This document shows positions 8,418 to 17,581 of a DNA stretch of 64,000 nt, piece by piece (positions within the stretch are counted from its first letter, which is position 1; every line of letters starts with the position of its first letter). Source of the DNA: Actinokineospora globicatena (GTDB taxonomy: Bacteria > Actinomycetota > Actinomycetes > Mycobacteriales > Pseudonocardiaceae); assembly GCF_024171945.1 (NCBI RefSeq), contig NZ_JAMTCR010000006.1, positions 248,001 through 312,000 of the forward strand. Reading direction: 5' to 3'. The translations under genes were made by a program, and so were the position numbers. The notes beneath the pieces are model-generated. The model had not been told where the DNA came from, searched no databases, and saw only the letters and a program-made list of their open reading frames with translations.

Positions 8418-9302
8418 TCACACCCTCGCGCGGACCAAGCCCAGGCGGGAGACGACTTCGCGGGTCGCCTTGGAGCGGTTCAGTGTGTAGAAGTGGAGGC
8501 TGGGGACGGACTCGGCGAGCAGGTCCGCGCACAGTTCCGTCGCCAGGTCGATCCCCGCCGCCCGGAAAGATGAGGGGTCGTCCTCCCAGCGCATCAGCCG
8601 CGACACCACCCGCGCCGGCGCCGGAACCCCGGCCAGCTCCACCGCCTTGGTGAACGTCCGCACGGTGGTCAGCGGCATCACCCCCGGCACCAGCACGGCA
8701 TCGCACCCCCGCTCGGCCACCCGGTCGCGCAGCCGGAGGAAGTCCGAAGCGTCGAAGAACAGTTGGGCGATGGCGAAGTCGGCGCCCGCGCGCAGTTTGC
8801 GGACCAGGTGCTCGGTGTCGGTCGCCAGGTCGGGGGAGCGGGGGTGGCCGTAAGGGGATGCCGCCACCCCCACGCAGAAGTCGCCCAGTTCGCGGACCAG
8901 GCGGACGAGGTCTTCCGCGTACGTGAGCCCGTCCGGGTGGGGGACCCACTCGCCGTTGATGTCACCGGGTGGGTCGCCCCGGATGGCGAGGATGTTGCGC
9001 ACCCCGACCGAGGCGTACCACCCGATGACGTTGCGCAGCTCCGCCACCGAGTGGTCCACCGCGGTCAGGTGCGCCACGGGGAGCAGGGTGGTCTCGGTGG
9101 CCACCCTGCCCGTGGTGCGGATCGTGCGGTCGCGCCGGGTGCCGCCCGCGCCGTAGGTCACCGAGACGTACGCGGGGTCGAGCGGCTCCAGCTCCCGGAT
9201 CGTGCGCCACAGCAACCGCTCCTCGTCGTCGCTGCGGGGTGGGAAGAACTCGACCGAGAACACCGGGTCGGGTCCGCGCAGCCGCTCCAGCACCGTGGCC
9301 AC
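8418..9302 (-). CDS. metF: 5,10-methylenetetrahydrofolate reductase
   Basis: The 294-residue protein has the MetF TIM-barrel signatures: FSVEFFPPRSDDEERLLWRTI, YVSVTYGAGG, NILAIRGDPPGD and ADFAIAQLFFD. It reduces methylene-THF to methyl-THF, the methyl donor for methionine synthesis. The GTG at 9302 lies five bases after the metK stop, so the two are cotranscribed. A second, cluster-borne metF beside metK and methyltransferases suggests a dedicated methyl-group supply for the pathway rather than the housekeeping copy. That dedication is inferred from context. Confidence 0.92.
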   Translation of the reverse strand: MATVLERLRGPDPVFSVEFFPPRSDDEERLLWRTIRELEPLDPAYVSVTYGAGGTRRDRTIRTTGRVATETTLLPVAHLTAVDHSVAELRNVIGWYASVGVRNILAIRGDPPGDINGEWVPHPDGLTYAEDLVRLVRELGDFCVGVAASPYGHPRSPDLATDTEHLVRKLRAGADFAIAQLFFDASDFLRLRDRVAERGCDAVLVPGVMPLTTVRTFTKAVELAGVPAPARVVSRLMRWEDDPSSFRAAGIDLATELCADLLAESVPSLHFYTLNRSKATREVVSRLGLVRARV

Positions 9303-9307
9303 GCCGA

Positions 9308-10501
9308 TCAGGTCCCGACGACCTGGCGCAGCGCGTCGGCGCGGTCGGTGCGCTCCCACGGCAGGTCGACGTCCGTGCGGCCGAAGTGCCCGTAGGCGGC
9401 GGTCGCGGCGTAGATCGGCCGCAGCAGGTCCAGGTCCCGGATGATGGCCGCGGGCCGCAGGTCGAACACCTCGCGGATGGCCTGCTGGATCTTCACCGGG
9501 TCCAGCGTCTCGGTGCCGAAGGTCTCCAGGAACAACCCGACCGGCGCGGCCTTGCCGATGGCGTAGGCCACCTGCACCTCCGCGCGCGTCGCCAGCCCGG
9601 CCGCCACCACGTTCTTGGCCACCCAGCGCAACGCGTACGCCGCCGACCGGTCCACTTTGGACGGGTCCTTGCCGGAGAACGCGCCACCGCCGTGGCGGGC
9701 CATGCCGCCGTAGGTGTCGACGATGATCTTGCGGCCGGTCAGGCCCGCGTCACCCATCGGGCCGCCGATGACGAACCGACCGGTCGGGTTGACCAGCAGC
9801 CGGGTGTCCGACGCGTCGAGCCCGAGCGCGGCCACCTCCGGCGCCACCACGTGCTCGCGGATGTCCTTGGCCAGCATCCGCTCCAGGTCGACGCCGTCGG
9901 CGTGCTGGCTGGAGACGACCACGGTGTCCAACCGCACCGGCTGGTCACCGGCGTACTCCACGGTCACCTGGGTCTTGCCGTCCGGGCGCAGGTACGGCAG
10001 CGTGCCGTCCTTACGGACCCCGGTCAGCCGCCGCGAGAGCCGGTGCGCCAACGCGATCGGCAGCGGCATCAGCTCGGGGGTGTCGGTGCACGCGTAGCCG
10101 AACATCAGGCCCTGGTCGCCCGCGCCCTGGCGGTCGATCTCGTCCTCAGTGGACTCGACCCTGGATTCGTAAGCGGTGTCGACGCCCTGGGCGATGTCGG
10201 GCGACTGCGCGCCGATCGCCACGTTGACCCCGCACGAGTTCCCGTCGAACCCCTTGGCCGAGGAGTCGTAGCCGACGTCGAGCACGACCTTGCGCACGAT
10301 GGCCGGGATGTCGGCGTAGGCCTGCGTCGTCACCTCCCCGACCACGTGCACCTGCCCGGTGGTCACCAGGGTCTCCACGGCCACCCGCGAGGCCGGGTCC
10401 ACGCGCAGCAGCGCGTCGAGCACCGAGTCGCTGATCGCGTCGCAGAGCTTGTCCGGGTGCCCCTCGGTCACCGACTCGCTGGAAAACAGCCTCGACGACA
10501 T
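9308..10501 (-). CDS. metK: S-adenosylmethionine synthetase
   Basis: The 397-residue protein is a full-length methionine adenosyltransferase. It begins [21 protein letters not shown] and has the ATP motif [12 protein letters not shown] and the loop [19 protein letters not shown] with catalytic Lys and Asp residues. It makes SAM from methionine and ATP in the cytosol. It lies 38 bases downstream of an O-methyltransferase and just before metF, in an operon of two methyltransferases, metK and metF. The ATG at 10501 is the family start. Confidence 0.97.
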   Translation of the reverse strand: MSSRLFSSESVTEGHPDKLCDAISDSVLDALLRVDPASRVAVETLVTTGQVHVVGEVTTQAYADIPAIVRKVVLDVGYDSSAKGFDGNSCGVNVAIGAQSPDIAQGVDTAYESRVESTEDEIDRQGAGDQGLMFGYACTDTPELMPLPIALAHRLSRRLTGVRKDGTLPYLRPDGKTQVTVEYAGDQPVRLDTVVVSSQHADGVDLERMLAKDIREHVVAPEVAALGLDASDTRLLVNPTGRFVIGGPMGDAGLTGRKIIVDTYGGMARHGGGAFSGKDPSKVDRSAAYALRWVAKNVVAAGLATRAEVQVAYAIGKAAPVGLFLETFGTETLDPVKIQQAIREVFDLRPAAIIRDLDLLRPIYAATAAYGHFGRTDVDLPWERTDRADALRQVVGT

Positions 10502-10539
10502 GTCGCTCCCTTGCAGAGTTCGAAGGTGTGCCGCCCCCG

Positions 10540-11568
10540 CTAGCGCTTGTGCGCGATGACGACCCCGTTGGCGCCCACCGCGTCGAAGGCGATGACCTCG
10601 GGGTCGGCGAACCCGGCGTCGGTCAGCCAGGTCGCGTACTCGGCGACGGTGTAGTTGCGCCCCTCGGTCTCGATCAGCTTGTTGAGGCTCATCATCGCCG
10701 CGGGCAGTGGTCCGGTCTTCTCGTCGTTGACGAGCAGTTCGCACAGCACGACCGCGCCACCGGGCTCCAGCGCCTCGAACGACTTGCGCAGCAGCACCCG
10801 GTTGCGGGTCTCGTCCCAGTCGTGCATCACCATGGAGAACAGGTGCAGGTCGTGCCCGCCGGGGAAGGCGGGGTCGGTGAAGAAGTCGCCGTTGATCGTG
10901 CCGACCCGGTCGGAGGCGCCCGCGGCCTTGATGTTCTGCTCGGCGATCTCGGCGACGAACGCGAGCTCGTAGACGTTGGCCCGCAGGTTCGGGTACACCT
11001 GGGTCAGCACGATGTCGAACGCCGCCGAGCCGCCGCCCACGTCGAGCAGCGCCCGGTACCCGCTCAGGTCGACGTGCTCGCCGAGGGTCCGCGCGGTCTG
11101 GGTGGACATGGCGTGCATGGCCTCCCAGAACACCTCCAGCATGCGCGGGTCGGCGCTCTCGAACAGCGACCGCTCCTTGTCGGGGTCCCAGGTGGTCGGC
11201 CGGTTGGTGCGCACCGCGGTGGTCAGCTTGTCCCAGCCCGCGTAGAGCCGCTGGTCGAACATGGTGATCAGGCCGCCGAGGTGCCCGGCCTTGCCCGGCA
11301 CCAGGTACTCCTCGCTCAGCGGGCTGTTGCGGTAGCGGCCCTCGTGCTTCTCCAGCAGGTCGAGCGCCGCGCAGCCGGTCAGCAGGATCTCCGCGGGGCG
11401 CTCCTGGATGCCGAACTCCTCGGCCAGCTCCACCGCGGTGACCCCCTTGCCGCCCGAGAGCAGGGTGAACAGGCCGAGCTCGTAGGCTGCGGCGAGGGTC
11501 TTGAACTGCCAGAAGCTGGTCGCCAGCGCCATCAGCGGCAGCGGCGAGGGGGATCCGGTCGTGGCCAT
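10540..11568 (-). CDS. SAM-dependent O-methyltransferase (Methyltransf_2 family) 1
   Basis: This 342-residue protein has a winged-helix dimerisation N-terminus ([38 protein letters not shown]) and a Rossmann SAM domain. Motifs are [15 protein letters not shown] (SAM glycine loop), [26 protein letters not shown] and [22 protein letters not shown] supplies the catalytic-base region typical of phenolic O-methyltransferases. It lacks the FGKFEDI segment shared by the other two methyltransferases here, so it probably has a different substrate. It is the second gene of the methyltransferase-metK-metF operon. Confidence 0.88.
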   Translation of the reverse strand: MATTGSPSPLPLMALATSFWQFKTLAAAYELGLFTLLSGGKGVTAVELAEEFGIQERPAEILLTGCAALDLLEKHEGRYRNSPLSEEYLVPGKAGHLGGLITMFDQRLYAGWDKLTTAVRTNRPTTWDPDKERSLFESADPRMLEVFWEAMHAMSTQTARTLGEHVDLSGYRALLDVGGGSAAFDIVLTQVYPNLRANVYELAFVAEIAEQNIKAAGASDRVGTINGDFFTDPAFPGGHDLHLFSMVMHDWDETRNRVLLRKSFEALEPGGAVVLCELLVNDEKTGPLPAAMMSLNKLIETEGRNYTVAEYATWLTDAGFADPEVIAFDAVGANGVVIAHKR

Positions 11569-11597
11569 CGGTGGTCCTTTCCTTGCGGGGCGGGGGT

Positions 11598-12614
11598 TCA
11601 GGCCGGGACGGCGACGATCACGCTGGTCGGCGACGAGGTCGCCCGGATCTCGGTGATCCGCAGGTCGGCCGCCTCGAACAGCGGCAGCAGCTCGGCCTCG
11701 GTGCGGATGTGCCCGGTCAGCAGCGCCAGCATCACGATGTCCTCGAACTTGCCGAAGTGCGGCGCGTCGCCCGGCGGCGGGACCTCGTCGATGACGATCA
11801 GCGTGCCGTCGGCGGGCAGCACCGCGCGGATGTTGCGCAGCAGCGCCACGGAGTCCTCGTCGTCCCAGTCGTGCAGCGTCCACGACACGATGTAGAGGTC
11901 GCCGCCCTCGGGCACCCACTTGAGGAAGTCGCCGCCGACGCAGCTCGCCCGGCCCGCGACACCGGCCTCGCGCAGCACCTCCTCGGCCGCGGGCACGACC
12001 CGGGGCAGGTCGTAGACGACCGCCGTCATCTCGGGGTAGCGCTTGAGGATCGACGCGACCAGGTGGCCCTTGCCGCCGCCGACGTCGACCAGGTGCCGCG
12101 CGCCGCTGAGGTCGTAGCTGTCCAGTGTGGCGCCGTTGACCAGCTGGGCCATGTTGCCCATGGCCGCGTTGAACACCGACGCCAGCTCACCGTGCGCGGT
12201 CAGGTACTCCCACCAGCTGGTGCCGTGCACGTGGTTGAACGCCGGGGTCCCGGTGCGCACGCTGTGCAGCAGCGCGCCGAAGGCCTGCTGGCGCGGCGCC
12301 AACCCGACGTAGCGGGCCAGGTCGCGCATCGAGCCGTCGGCGTCGCCGCGCAGCGTGGCCGCCAGCGGGGTGAGGCCGAAGACGTGGTCCTCCACCTCGG
12401 TGAACACCTCGACGCTGGCCAGCGCCCGCAGCGCCCGGTACAGGCTGCGCGGGTGGCTGTCGGTCAGCTTCGCCAGCTCGTCGACGTGCTTGGGCTCGCC
12501 CTCGCGCAGGTGGTCGGCCACCCCCAGCTCGGCGACGACCACCAGCAGGTGGCTGGTCAGCGAGCCGTAGAGCATCTCGTACATCCGCACGGCAGGGGGC
12601 ACGTCCTTGGCCAT
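11598..12614 (-). CDS. SAM-dependent O-methyltransferase 2
   Basis: The 338-residue protein is an acetylserotonin/hydroxyindole-type O-methyltransferase. It starts [22 protein letters not shown] and has the SAM motif [17 protein letters not shown], the post-motif [19 protein letters not shown] and [20 protein letters not shown]. It is clearly paralogous to the methyltransferase at 31410-32438 over its whole length. It is the first gene of its operon. An 18-base cluster box lies 165 bases upstream, at 12779-12796. It probably methylates a phenolic hydroxyl of the arylamine product. Confidence 0.9.
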   Translation of the reverse strand: MAKDVPPAVRMYEMLYGSLTSHLLVVVAELGVADHLREGEPKHVDELAKLTDSHPRSLYRALRALASVEVFTEVEDHVFGLTPLAATLRGDADGSMRDLARYVGLAPRQQAFGALLHSVRTGTPAFNHVHGTSWWEYLTAHGELASVFNAAMGNMAQLVNGATLDSYDLSGARHLVDVGGGKGHLVASILKRYPEMTAVVYDLPRVVPAAEEVLREAGVAGRASCVGGDFLKWVPEGGDLYIVSWTLHDWDDEDSVALLRNIRAVLPADGTLIVIDEVPPPGDAPHFGKFEDIVMLALLTGHIRTEAELLPLFEAADLRITEIRATSSPTSVIVAVPA

Positions 12615-12778
12615 CTCGTCTCCAGGGGTCGGGAGGTCTGGGGCGGTGCGCGGGCTGCCAGGTCAGGGCGGTGGGCGGGCTCGTCGTCGAGCCGGGCGCC
12701 ACCGCGTCCCGCAGGCGCCTGGCGCTCGGCGCTCGGGCACCTGCTCAGCCATCCTCCCGCCGGTCGCGCCCGGCGCGC

Positions 12779-12796
12779 ATCACGCGATCACGCGAC
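12779..12796. promoter_or_regulatory. Cluster 18-bp box, variant 1 (upstream of methyltransferase operon)
   Basis: ATCACGCGATCACGCGAC matches the box ATCACGCGTTCGCGTGAT at 14 of 18 positions. The left half-site is perfect. It lies between the LAL regulator stop (12808) and the methyltransferase start (12614). Confidence 0.5.
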
Positions 12797-12807
12797 CGGC
12801 GCGGCCA

Positions 12808-15633
12808 TCAGGTGGCGACCTCGTCGGGCTCGCGGTCGCGCACGACGACCTTGCGGGTCAGCTCGACCCGGCTGTTGACGCCCAGCTTGCTGAAGCTGTG
12901 CCGCAGGTGGCTGTCCACTGTGTGCGGTGAGAGGAACAGCCTGCTGGCCACCTCCCGGTTGGTCAGCCCCTCGGCGACCAACCGCACCACCCGCAGCTCC
13001 GACTGGGTCAGGCTCGCCCAACCACCCGCCCGCCCGGCGGGGGTCTCCCGGCGGAACTTGCGCCGGACCCCCATCCGCCGCAACGCCTTCTTGGCCTTGG
13101 CGGCGTCCCGGGTGGCCCCGCAGTCGAGCCAGGTGCCCAGCGCCTCCTCCATCAGGTCGACGGCGTCACCCGCTCGGCCCGCCGCGTCCTCGGCGAGCGC
13201 GGTGTCGGCCATCGCCGCGGCGCGGGCCAACGGGCGCGGGCTCGACCGGTAGGTGCGGACCGCGGACCGCAACAGCCCGATGTCGTTGTGCAGCACCCCT
13301 TTGGCGTGCAGCGCCGCGGCGACCAGCGAGGGCACGTCGCTGTTGCGCTCGGCCAGCAGGCGGGTCGCGGCGACCGCCACCTCCGCGAGGTCCTGCGCAC
13401 CGGCGCGCCGCGCGATGTGCACCAGCTGCGCGCCGACGCCGGTGTCGTGGGTGAACAGGTGCAGCCGGTCCGGCACCGTCGCCAGCACACCGGTGAGGCC
13501 CGCCACCGCCTCGGTCGGGTTGCCCGCCGCGTCCCGCACCAGCGCGCCGGTCCAGACCACTTCTTCCACTGCGGTGCCGATCCCGTCGGCCACGAGCGCC
13601 TCGGCCCGGTCCACGTGGGCGCGGGCGGCGTCCAGGTCGTCGCGCAGCAACGCGATCCTGGCCAGCAGCGCCCGCAACGGCACGCCGCGCGCGGGCGTGC
13701 TCAGCCGCTCGGTCTGGGCCAGCCCGGCCTCCGCGTGCGTCAGCGCCTCGGTCAACCGGCCCCACGCCAGCATCAGCTCCGCCTGGTGCAGGTGCCACAG
13801 CGGCTGCGACCACGCGGTGCCGAGCTGGTCGGCCTCGCGCTGGCCCATGGTGAACGCGGCGTCCGCGTCGGCGAAGCGGTCGACGGCGGTCAGCGTGCGG
13901 CCCAACCACAGCTGGGGGTGCTGGTGGCGCACGACCCCGCCGATGCTGTCGGCCAGCGCCACCGCCCGCTCGCCGTGCGCGACGGCCTCGCTGAGCCTGC
14001 CCTGGATGCGGGTCGCGACCCCGCGCGCGGCGTTGCCGCACACCCAGGCGGCGTTGACCCCGATCGTCTCCGCGAGCGCGGCGGCGTCCCGGCCGGTCCG
14101 CTCGGCCTCGGCCACGTCCGGCGCGTCGAGCAGCGCGTACGCCCGGATCGCCATCAGCTGCGCGCGCACCGGACCGGCCAACTCGGTGCGGGCCAACGCC
14201 CGCGCGGTGTAGTCGACCACCGGCGCGGTGTGGCCCGCGACGTACATCGCCTCCGCCAGACCCAGCAGCAGCGTCGCCTCGTCGTCCACGCCGAGGCCTG
14301 CGTGCAACGACTTCTCGCCCAGTTCCCTGGCGTGCTCGAAGCGCCCGGCCGACGCGAGCAGCCGCACCGCGTTGGCCACCAACCTGGGCCGGGGCTCGTC
14401 GTGCTCGCCCATCAGGTCGAGCATCCGCAGGATCAGGTCCGCCGCGGTGTGCGGCGCGGTCGGCGACAGCTGGCGGACCGCGTTGCCCAGCACGCCGAGG
14501 GCCTGCGCGTCGCCGCAACGGCCGCTGCGCACCAGGTGCTCGGCGACCTCGACGCTGGAGCGGCCCTCGCCGTGCACGACCTTGGCGGCCTCCCGGTGCA
14601 GCGCGAGCCGGACCGGGCCGGGCAGCGCGGTGTAGAGCGCCTCGCGCACCAGGTCCTGGCGGAAGGCCAACCCGGTCCCGTCGGTGACCAGCACGCCGTC
14701 GTCGACCAGTTCGCTGATCAGCGGCATGATGTCGACCGCGGCCTGGCCGAGCAGCCCGGCGACCTCGTGCACGGTGAACGCCCTGCCGAACACGGCACCG
14801 GCGTCGAGCAGCCAGCGGGTGCGCTCGGAGAGCCCGCCGAGGCGCCGCTCGACGGCGCTGAGGAACCCGGCGGGCACCTCGTCGCTCTCGACGGTGGCCA
14901 CCCCGTCGGCGACCCGGGCGGCGCCGGTCTGGTGCAGGGTGCTGAGCAGTTCCCTGAGCAGGAACGGGTTCCCGCCGGTGCGCTCGACCATCGCCAGCAC
15001 CCGCCGGTCGGGGGTGCCGCCGAGCACGTGCGCGCACAGCCCGGCGACCGCGTCGTGGTCGAGCGGGCCGAGCCGGACCCGGCGAGCGCCGTCGTCGATG
15101 AGCCGGTCGATGGTGTCCTGGGTGCGGCCGCGGCTGGGGGAGGGGCGGCGGGCCAGCACCCACAGCACCGGGGCGTCGGCGAGGGCGGGGACCAGGGCGC
15201 GCAGGATGTGCGCGGTCACCTCGTCGGCCCAGTGCGCGTCGTCGAGCACGACCAGCAGCGGGCGGGCGTGGGCGCACCGGGTGATCCGCTCGCCGAGCTT
15301 GTCGACCAACCGGGCGGGGTTGGCGAGCGGGTCGTCGGTGTCGGCCTCCTCGAGCACGGGCATGCCGTTGGCGCGCAGCAGGGTCCGCAGGGTGCGCAGC
15401 GGGGCCGCTCGGTCCAGGTGCGCGGCGCGGCCGAACGCGGTGCTCAGCCGCCCGGCCGCCGCGTCGGCGACGCACCCCACCAGGCGGCTCTTGCCGGTCC
15501 CCGCCTGCCCCTCGACCACGTAGCAGCCGCCGGTCCCACCGAGCACCGCCCGCGCTGCCCCGGTCAGCTCGGCAAGCGCCGAATCCCGGCCGACCAGCGG
15601 AATTTGGACCATCTCCAGCCCACCCCTCCCCAT
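12808..15633 (-). CDS. LAL-family LuxR transcriptional regulator (large ATP-binding)
   Basis: The 941-residue protein is a LAL/MalT-like activator. A Walker A site YVVEGQAGTGKSRLVG lies near residue 40, Walker B LLVVLDDAHWADEV follows, and a long helical TPR-like middle precedes a C-terminal LuxR helix-turn-helix (LTQSELRVVRLVAEGLTNRE, VASRLFLSPHTVDSHLRHSF). Such proteins are typical pathway-specific activators of actinomycete clusters. The ATG at 15633 has GAGGAA in front; an in-frame ATG at 15612 is an alternative. It is the best candidate to bind the 18-bp box found before five cluster transcription units, which is inference. Confidence 0.92.
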   Translation of the reverse strand: MGRGGLEMVQIPLVGRDSALAELTGAARAVLGGTGGCYVVEGQAGTGKSRLVGCVADAAAGRLSTAFGRAAHLDRAAPLRTLRTLLRANGMPVLEEADTDDPLANPARLVDKLGERITRCAHARPLLVVLDDAHWADEVTAHILRALVPALADAPVLWVLARRPSPSRGRTQDTIDRLIDDGARRVRLGPLDHDAVAGLCAHVLGGTPDRRVLAMVERTGGNPFLLRELLSTLHQTGAARVADGVATVESDEVPAGFLSAVERRLGGLSERTRWLLDAGAVFGRAFTVHEVAGLLGQAAVDIMPLISELVDDGVLVTDGTGLAFRQDLVREALYTALPGPVRLALHREAAKVVHGEGRSSVEVAEHLVRSGRCGDAQALGVLGNAVRQLSPTAPHTAADLILRMLDLMGEHDEPRPRLVANAVRLLASAGRFEHARELGEKSLHAGLGVDDEATLLLGLAEAMYVAGHTAPVVDYTARALARTELAGPVRAQLMAIRAYALLDAPDVAEAERTGRDAAALAETIGVNAAWVCGNAARGVATRIQGRLSEAVAHGERAVALADSIGGVVRHQHPQLWLGRTLTAVDRFADADAAFTMGQREADQLGTAWSQPLWHLHQAELMLAWGRLTEALTHAEAGLAQTERLSTPARGVPLRALLARIALLRDDLDAARAHVDRAEALVADGIGTAVEEVVWTGALVRDAAGNPTEAVAGLTGVLATVPDRLHLFTHDTGVGAQLVHIARRAGAQDLAEVAVAATRLLAERNSDVPSLVAAALHAKGVLHNDIGLLRSAVRTYRSSPRPLARAAAMADTALAEDAAGRAGDAVDLMEEALGTWLDCGATRDAAKAKKALRRMGVRRKFRRETPAGRAGGWASLTQSELRVVRLVAEGLTNREVASRLFLSPHTVDSHLRHSFSKLGVNSRVELTRKVVVRDREPDEVAT

Positions 15634-15904
15634 GACGGATTCCTCGGATGCCCACGCAGCATCTTTCTGGACCGCCGTCGGGACACCGACCACCATTAGG
15701 GTGAAAGGGCAACAAACTACCGGTCTGTCTAGTTGATCTTGTACGAGATGTACCCACCTTTCCCGCGGGACAACGGCGGCGGGTGTGGTGGAAAAGGAAG
15801 AGCGGGACCGGCTGGGCGCACTGGCCCCACTCTTTCCCATACTGCCACGGATCGGTCTCCGGGGCCGCTCAGCGCAGTGCGCTGGGGTGGGTGGTCCGGT
15901 CCAC

Positions 15905-16510
15905 TCAGCCGCGACCGGCGACGAACTGCGCCGCCTTCTCCGCCACCCGCCTGCCCTGGAAGTTGGCCGCCGCCAACTCCTGCTTGGTGGGGTTCTTGTC
16001 GACGTGGATGCTGCTGACGCCGTAGGGGTTGCCGCCACCGGCGGAGACCACGTCGTCGGCGTAGCCGGGGGTCACGATGATCGAGCCCCAGTGCATGAAC
16101 ACGTTGTACAGGCTCAGGATCGTCGACTCCTGGCCGCCGTGCACCTCGTCGGAGCTGGTGAAACCGCTGACGATCTTGTCGACGAGCTTGCGCTCGAACC
16201 AGATCCCGCCGGTGGTGTCGATGAACTGCTTGAGCTGCGCGGCCACGTTGCCGTAGCGGGTCGGCGAGCCGAACAGGTACGCGTCGGCCCAGAGCAGGTC
16301 CTCCAGCGTCGCCTCCGGCACGTCCTCAGTCGCCTTGGCGTGCTCGGCCCAGTCCGGGTTGCTCGCCACCGCCGACGGCGGTGCCAGCTCGGCGACCTTG
16401 CGCACGCGCACCTCCGCACCCGCGTCGATCGCCCCCTCCTCGATCGCCTTCGCCAGCTGGTACACGTGCCCGGTGGAGCTGTAGTAGATCACCGCGACCT
16501 TGACGCCCAT
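15905..16510 (-). CDS. wrbA: WrbA-like flavodoxin / NAD(P)H:quinone oxidoreductase
   Basis: The 201-residue protein has the flavodoxin FMN phosphate loop (VAVIYYSSTGHVYQLAKAI) and the WrbA signatures FGSPTRYGNVAAQLKQFID and GGQESTILSLYNVFMHWGSIIVTPG. These enzymes reduce quinones by two electrons using NAD(P)H and FMN. In this cluster it may keep an aminophenol or quinone-imine intermediate reduced, or detoxify it; that role is inferred. It lies between the LAL gene and the dsbA-like gene, on the same strand, 152 bases after the latter. Confidence 0.88.
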   Translation of the reverse strand: MGVKVAVIYYSSTGHVYQLAKAIEEGAIDAGAEVRVRKVAELAPPSAVASNPDWAEHAKATEDVPEATLEDLLWADAYLFGSPTRYGNVAAQLKQFIDTTGGIWFERKLVDKIVSGFTSSDEVHGGQESTILSLYNVFMHWGSIIVTPGYADDVVSAGGGNPYGVSSIHVDKNPTKQELAAANFQGRRVAEKAAQFVAGRG

Positions 16511-16662
16511 TGTTGCTTCCTTCGTGTGTTGTTGTTTACCGATGTGCCGGGCGCGCCATTGCGCCGAGCGTCGTCGCGTCCGTTATCCGCGAATCTGTCG
16601 AAACGAGTCGCATTAACCGGCCTTTGTGGACCGGAAACGCGCTATAGAACTCTGCTACCTGG

Positions 16663-17352
16663 TCAGTTGGCCGCTCGGTTGAGCAGGTCCACGTACACCT
16701 CGGGATCGTCGTGGTCGATCACCGGGAATCCGATTCCCCATTCGCCCTCCCAGTGCAGGCGGACGCCGGGGTTGTGGTGCGCGGTGCCGTCGGGCAGGAA
16801 CAGCGTCGGGCTGCCCTGCACGGTGTCCCCGGCGCACAGCGGCACCTGGCGCTCGATCTCGGCCCTGGCCCAGCCCTCGACCAGGCCCGCCTTGACGGCC
16901 TCGACGTCGACGCCGGTCTCGCCCGCGATCTGCAGCACCACGTGCCGCATGGAGATGTTGCGGCTCTGCCCGAACAGCGCCAGCCGCAGCCCCCGGTCCA
17001 ACCGCTCGCTGGCCGCCAGCCCCTGCTTCTTGGCGACCTCGACGGCCTCCATCGCCAGCAGGGTGGTCACCGGGTACTCGTGGGTGGCGGCCTGCCACAC
17101 CTGCCACCCGGCCTCCGGCGCCAGTCCGCCCGCGACCGGGATCTCCGCGTCGAGGATCAGCTTCGGCGTCGCCATGTCGTTGATCAGTTCCAGCGGGAAC
17201 GCGCGGATGTCGAAGCGCACCCGCTCGGTGAGCCCGAGCCGCTCGCGGGTCGTGTGCAGCCGGTGCGCGGCGATGTGCGCCCACGGGCAGCCGATGTCGG
17301 CGTAGAACACGATCGTGCCTGGTGCGACATCGATCCCCTGGTTGCTTCCCAC
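16663..17352 (-). CDS. DsbA-family (FrnE / HCCA-isomerase-like) oxidoreductase
   Basis: The 229-residue protein has a thioredoxin-like DsbA fold: TIVFYADIGCPWAHIAAHRL at the N-terminus, a helical insertion, and GSPTLFLPDG near the cis-proline position. The active site has a single Cys (CPW-A-H) rather than CxxC, as in 2-hydroxychromene-carboxylate-isomerase-like and FrnE-like members. It may use a thiol cofactor. I chose the GTG at 17352 (GAGGAG upstream) because the region further upstream contains a promoter and an operator copy. It shares that control region design with the monooxygenase operon, so the two probably respond to the same regulator. Confidence 0.8.
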   Translation of the reverse strand: MGSNQGIDVAPGTIVFYADIGCPWAHIAAHRLHTTRERLGLTERVRFDIRAFPLELINDMATPKLILDAEIPVAGGLAPEAGWQVWQAATHEYPVTTLLAMEAVEVAKKQGLAASERLDRGLRLALFGQSRNISMRHVVLQIAGETGVDVEAVKAGLVEGWARAEIERQVPLCAGDTVQGSPTLFLPDGTAHHNPGVRLHWEGEWGIGFPVIDHDDPEVYVDLLNRAAN

Positions 17353-17377
17353 GCCGTTGCTCCTCACCGAGTGCCCC

Positions 17378-17447
17378 TGGAGGCGCCCTAACCGGAACTG
17401 CCTCCACATCCTGTGATCAGGCTATCCGGAGGAGCCTCCAGATGCAA
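17378..17447 (-). promoter_or_regulatory. Promoter/operator of the dsbA-like gene, same design as the monooxygenase promoter
   Basis: On the minus strand, TTGCAT (17447-17442), 17 bases and TAGCCT (17424-17419) form a promoter with the same spacing and -10 box as the one at 4339-4367. CGGAACTGCCTCCAC (17393-17407 on the plus strand) matches 14 of 15 bases of the left arm at 4318. TGGAGGC (17378-17384) and GCCTCCA (17400-17406) form an inverted repeat, and the spacer holds the palindrome GGAGGAGCCTCC. I infer a common repressor. Confidence 0.55.
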
Positions 17448-17499
17448 CAACCGGAGTTGGTTCCGATTATGGCAGAGCGCTGGCTGCCCACGCGCGAAA

Positions 17500-17537
17500 C
17501 CGCCGCCTCCCCGGCTGGTGCGGGGAGACGGCGGCGG
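17500..17537 (-). terminator. Hairpin after the FAD/NAD(P)-binding protein gene
   Basis: CCGCCGCC-TCCCC (17500-17512) pairs with GGGGA-GAC-GGCGGCGG (17522-17537), leaving a small bulge. It lies 45 bases beyond the stop of the leftward gene. Confidence 0.55.
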
Positions 17538-17581
17538 TGTAGCTGGGAGAGGGGTGGGCGGTGTCGCCCTTGTGAGCGCGG

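Noticed and set aside
15783-17407. Long plus-strand frame opposite wrbA and the dsbA-like gene
   Set aside because: It is antisense to two genes with clear motifs and reads as low-complexity Arg/Val/Ala-rich sequence typical of high-GC shadow frames.
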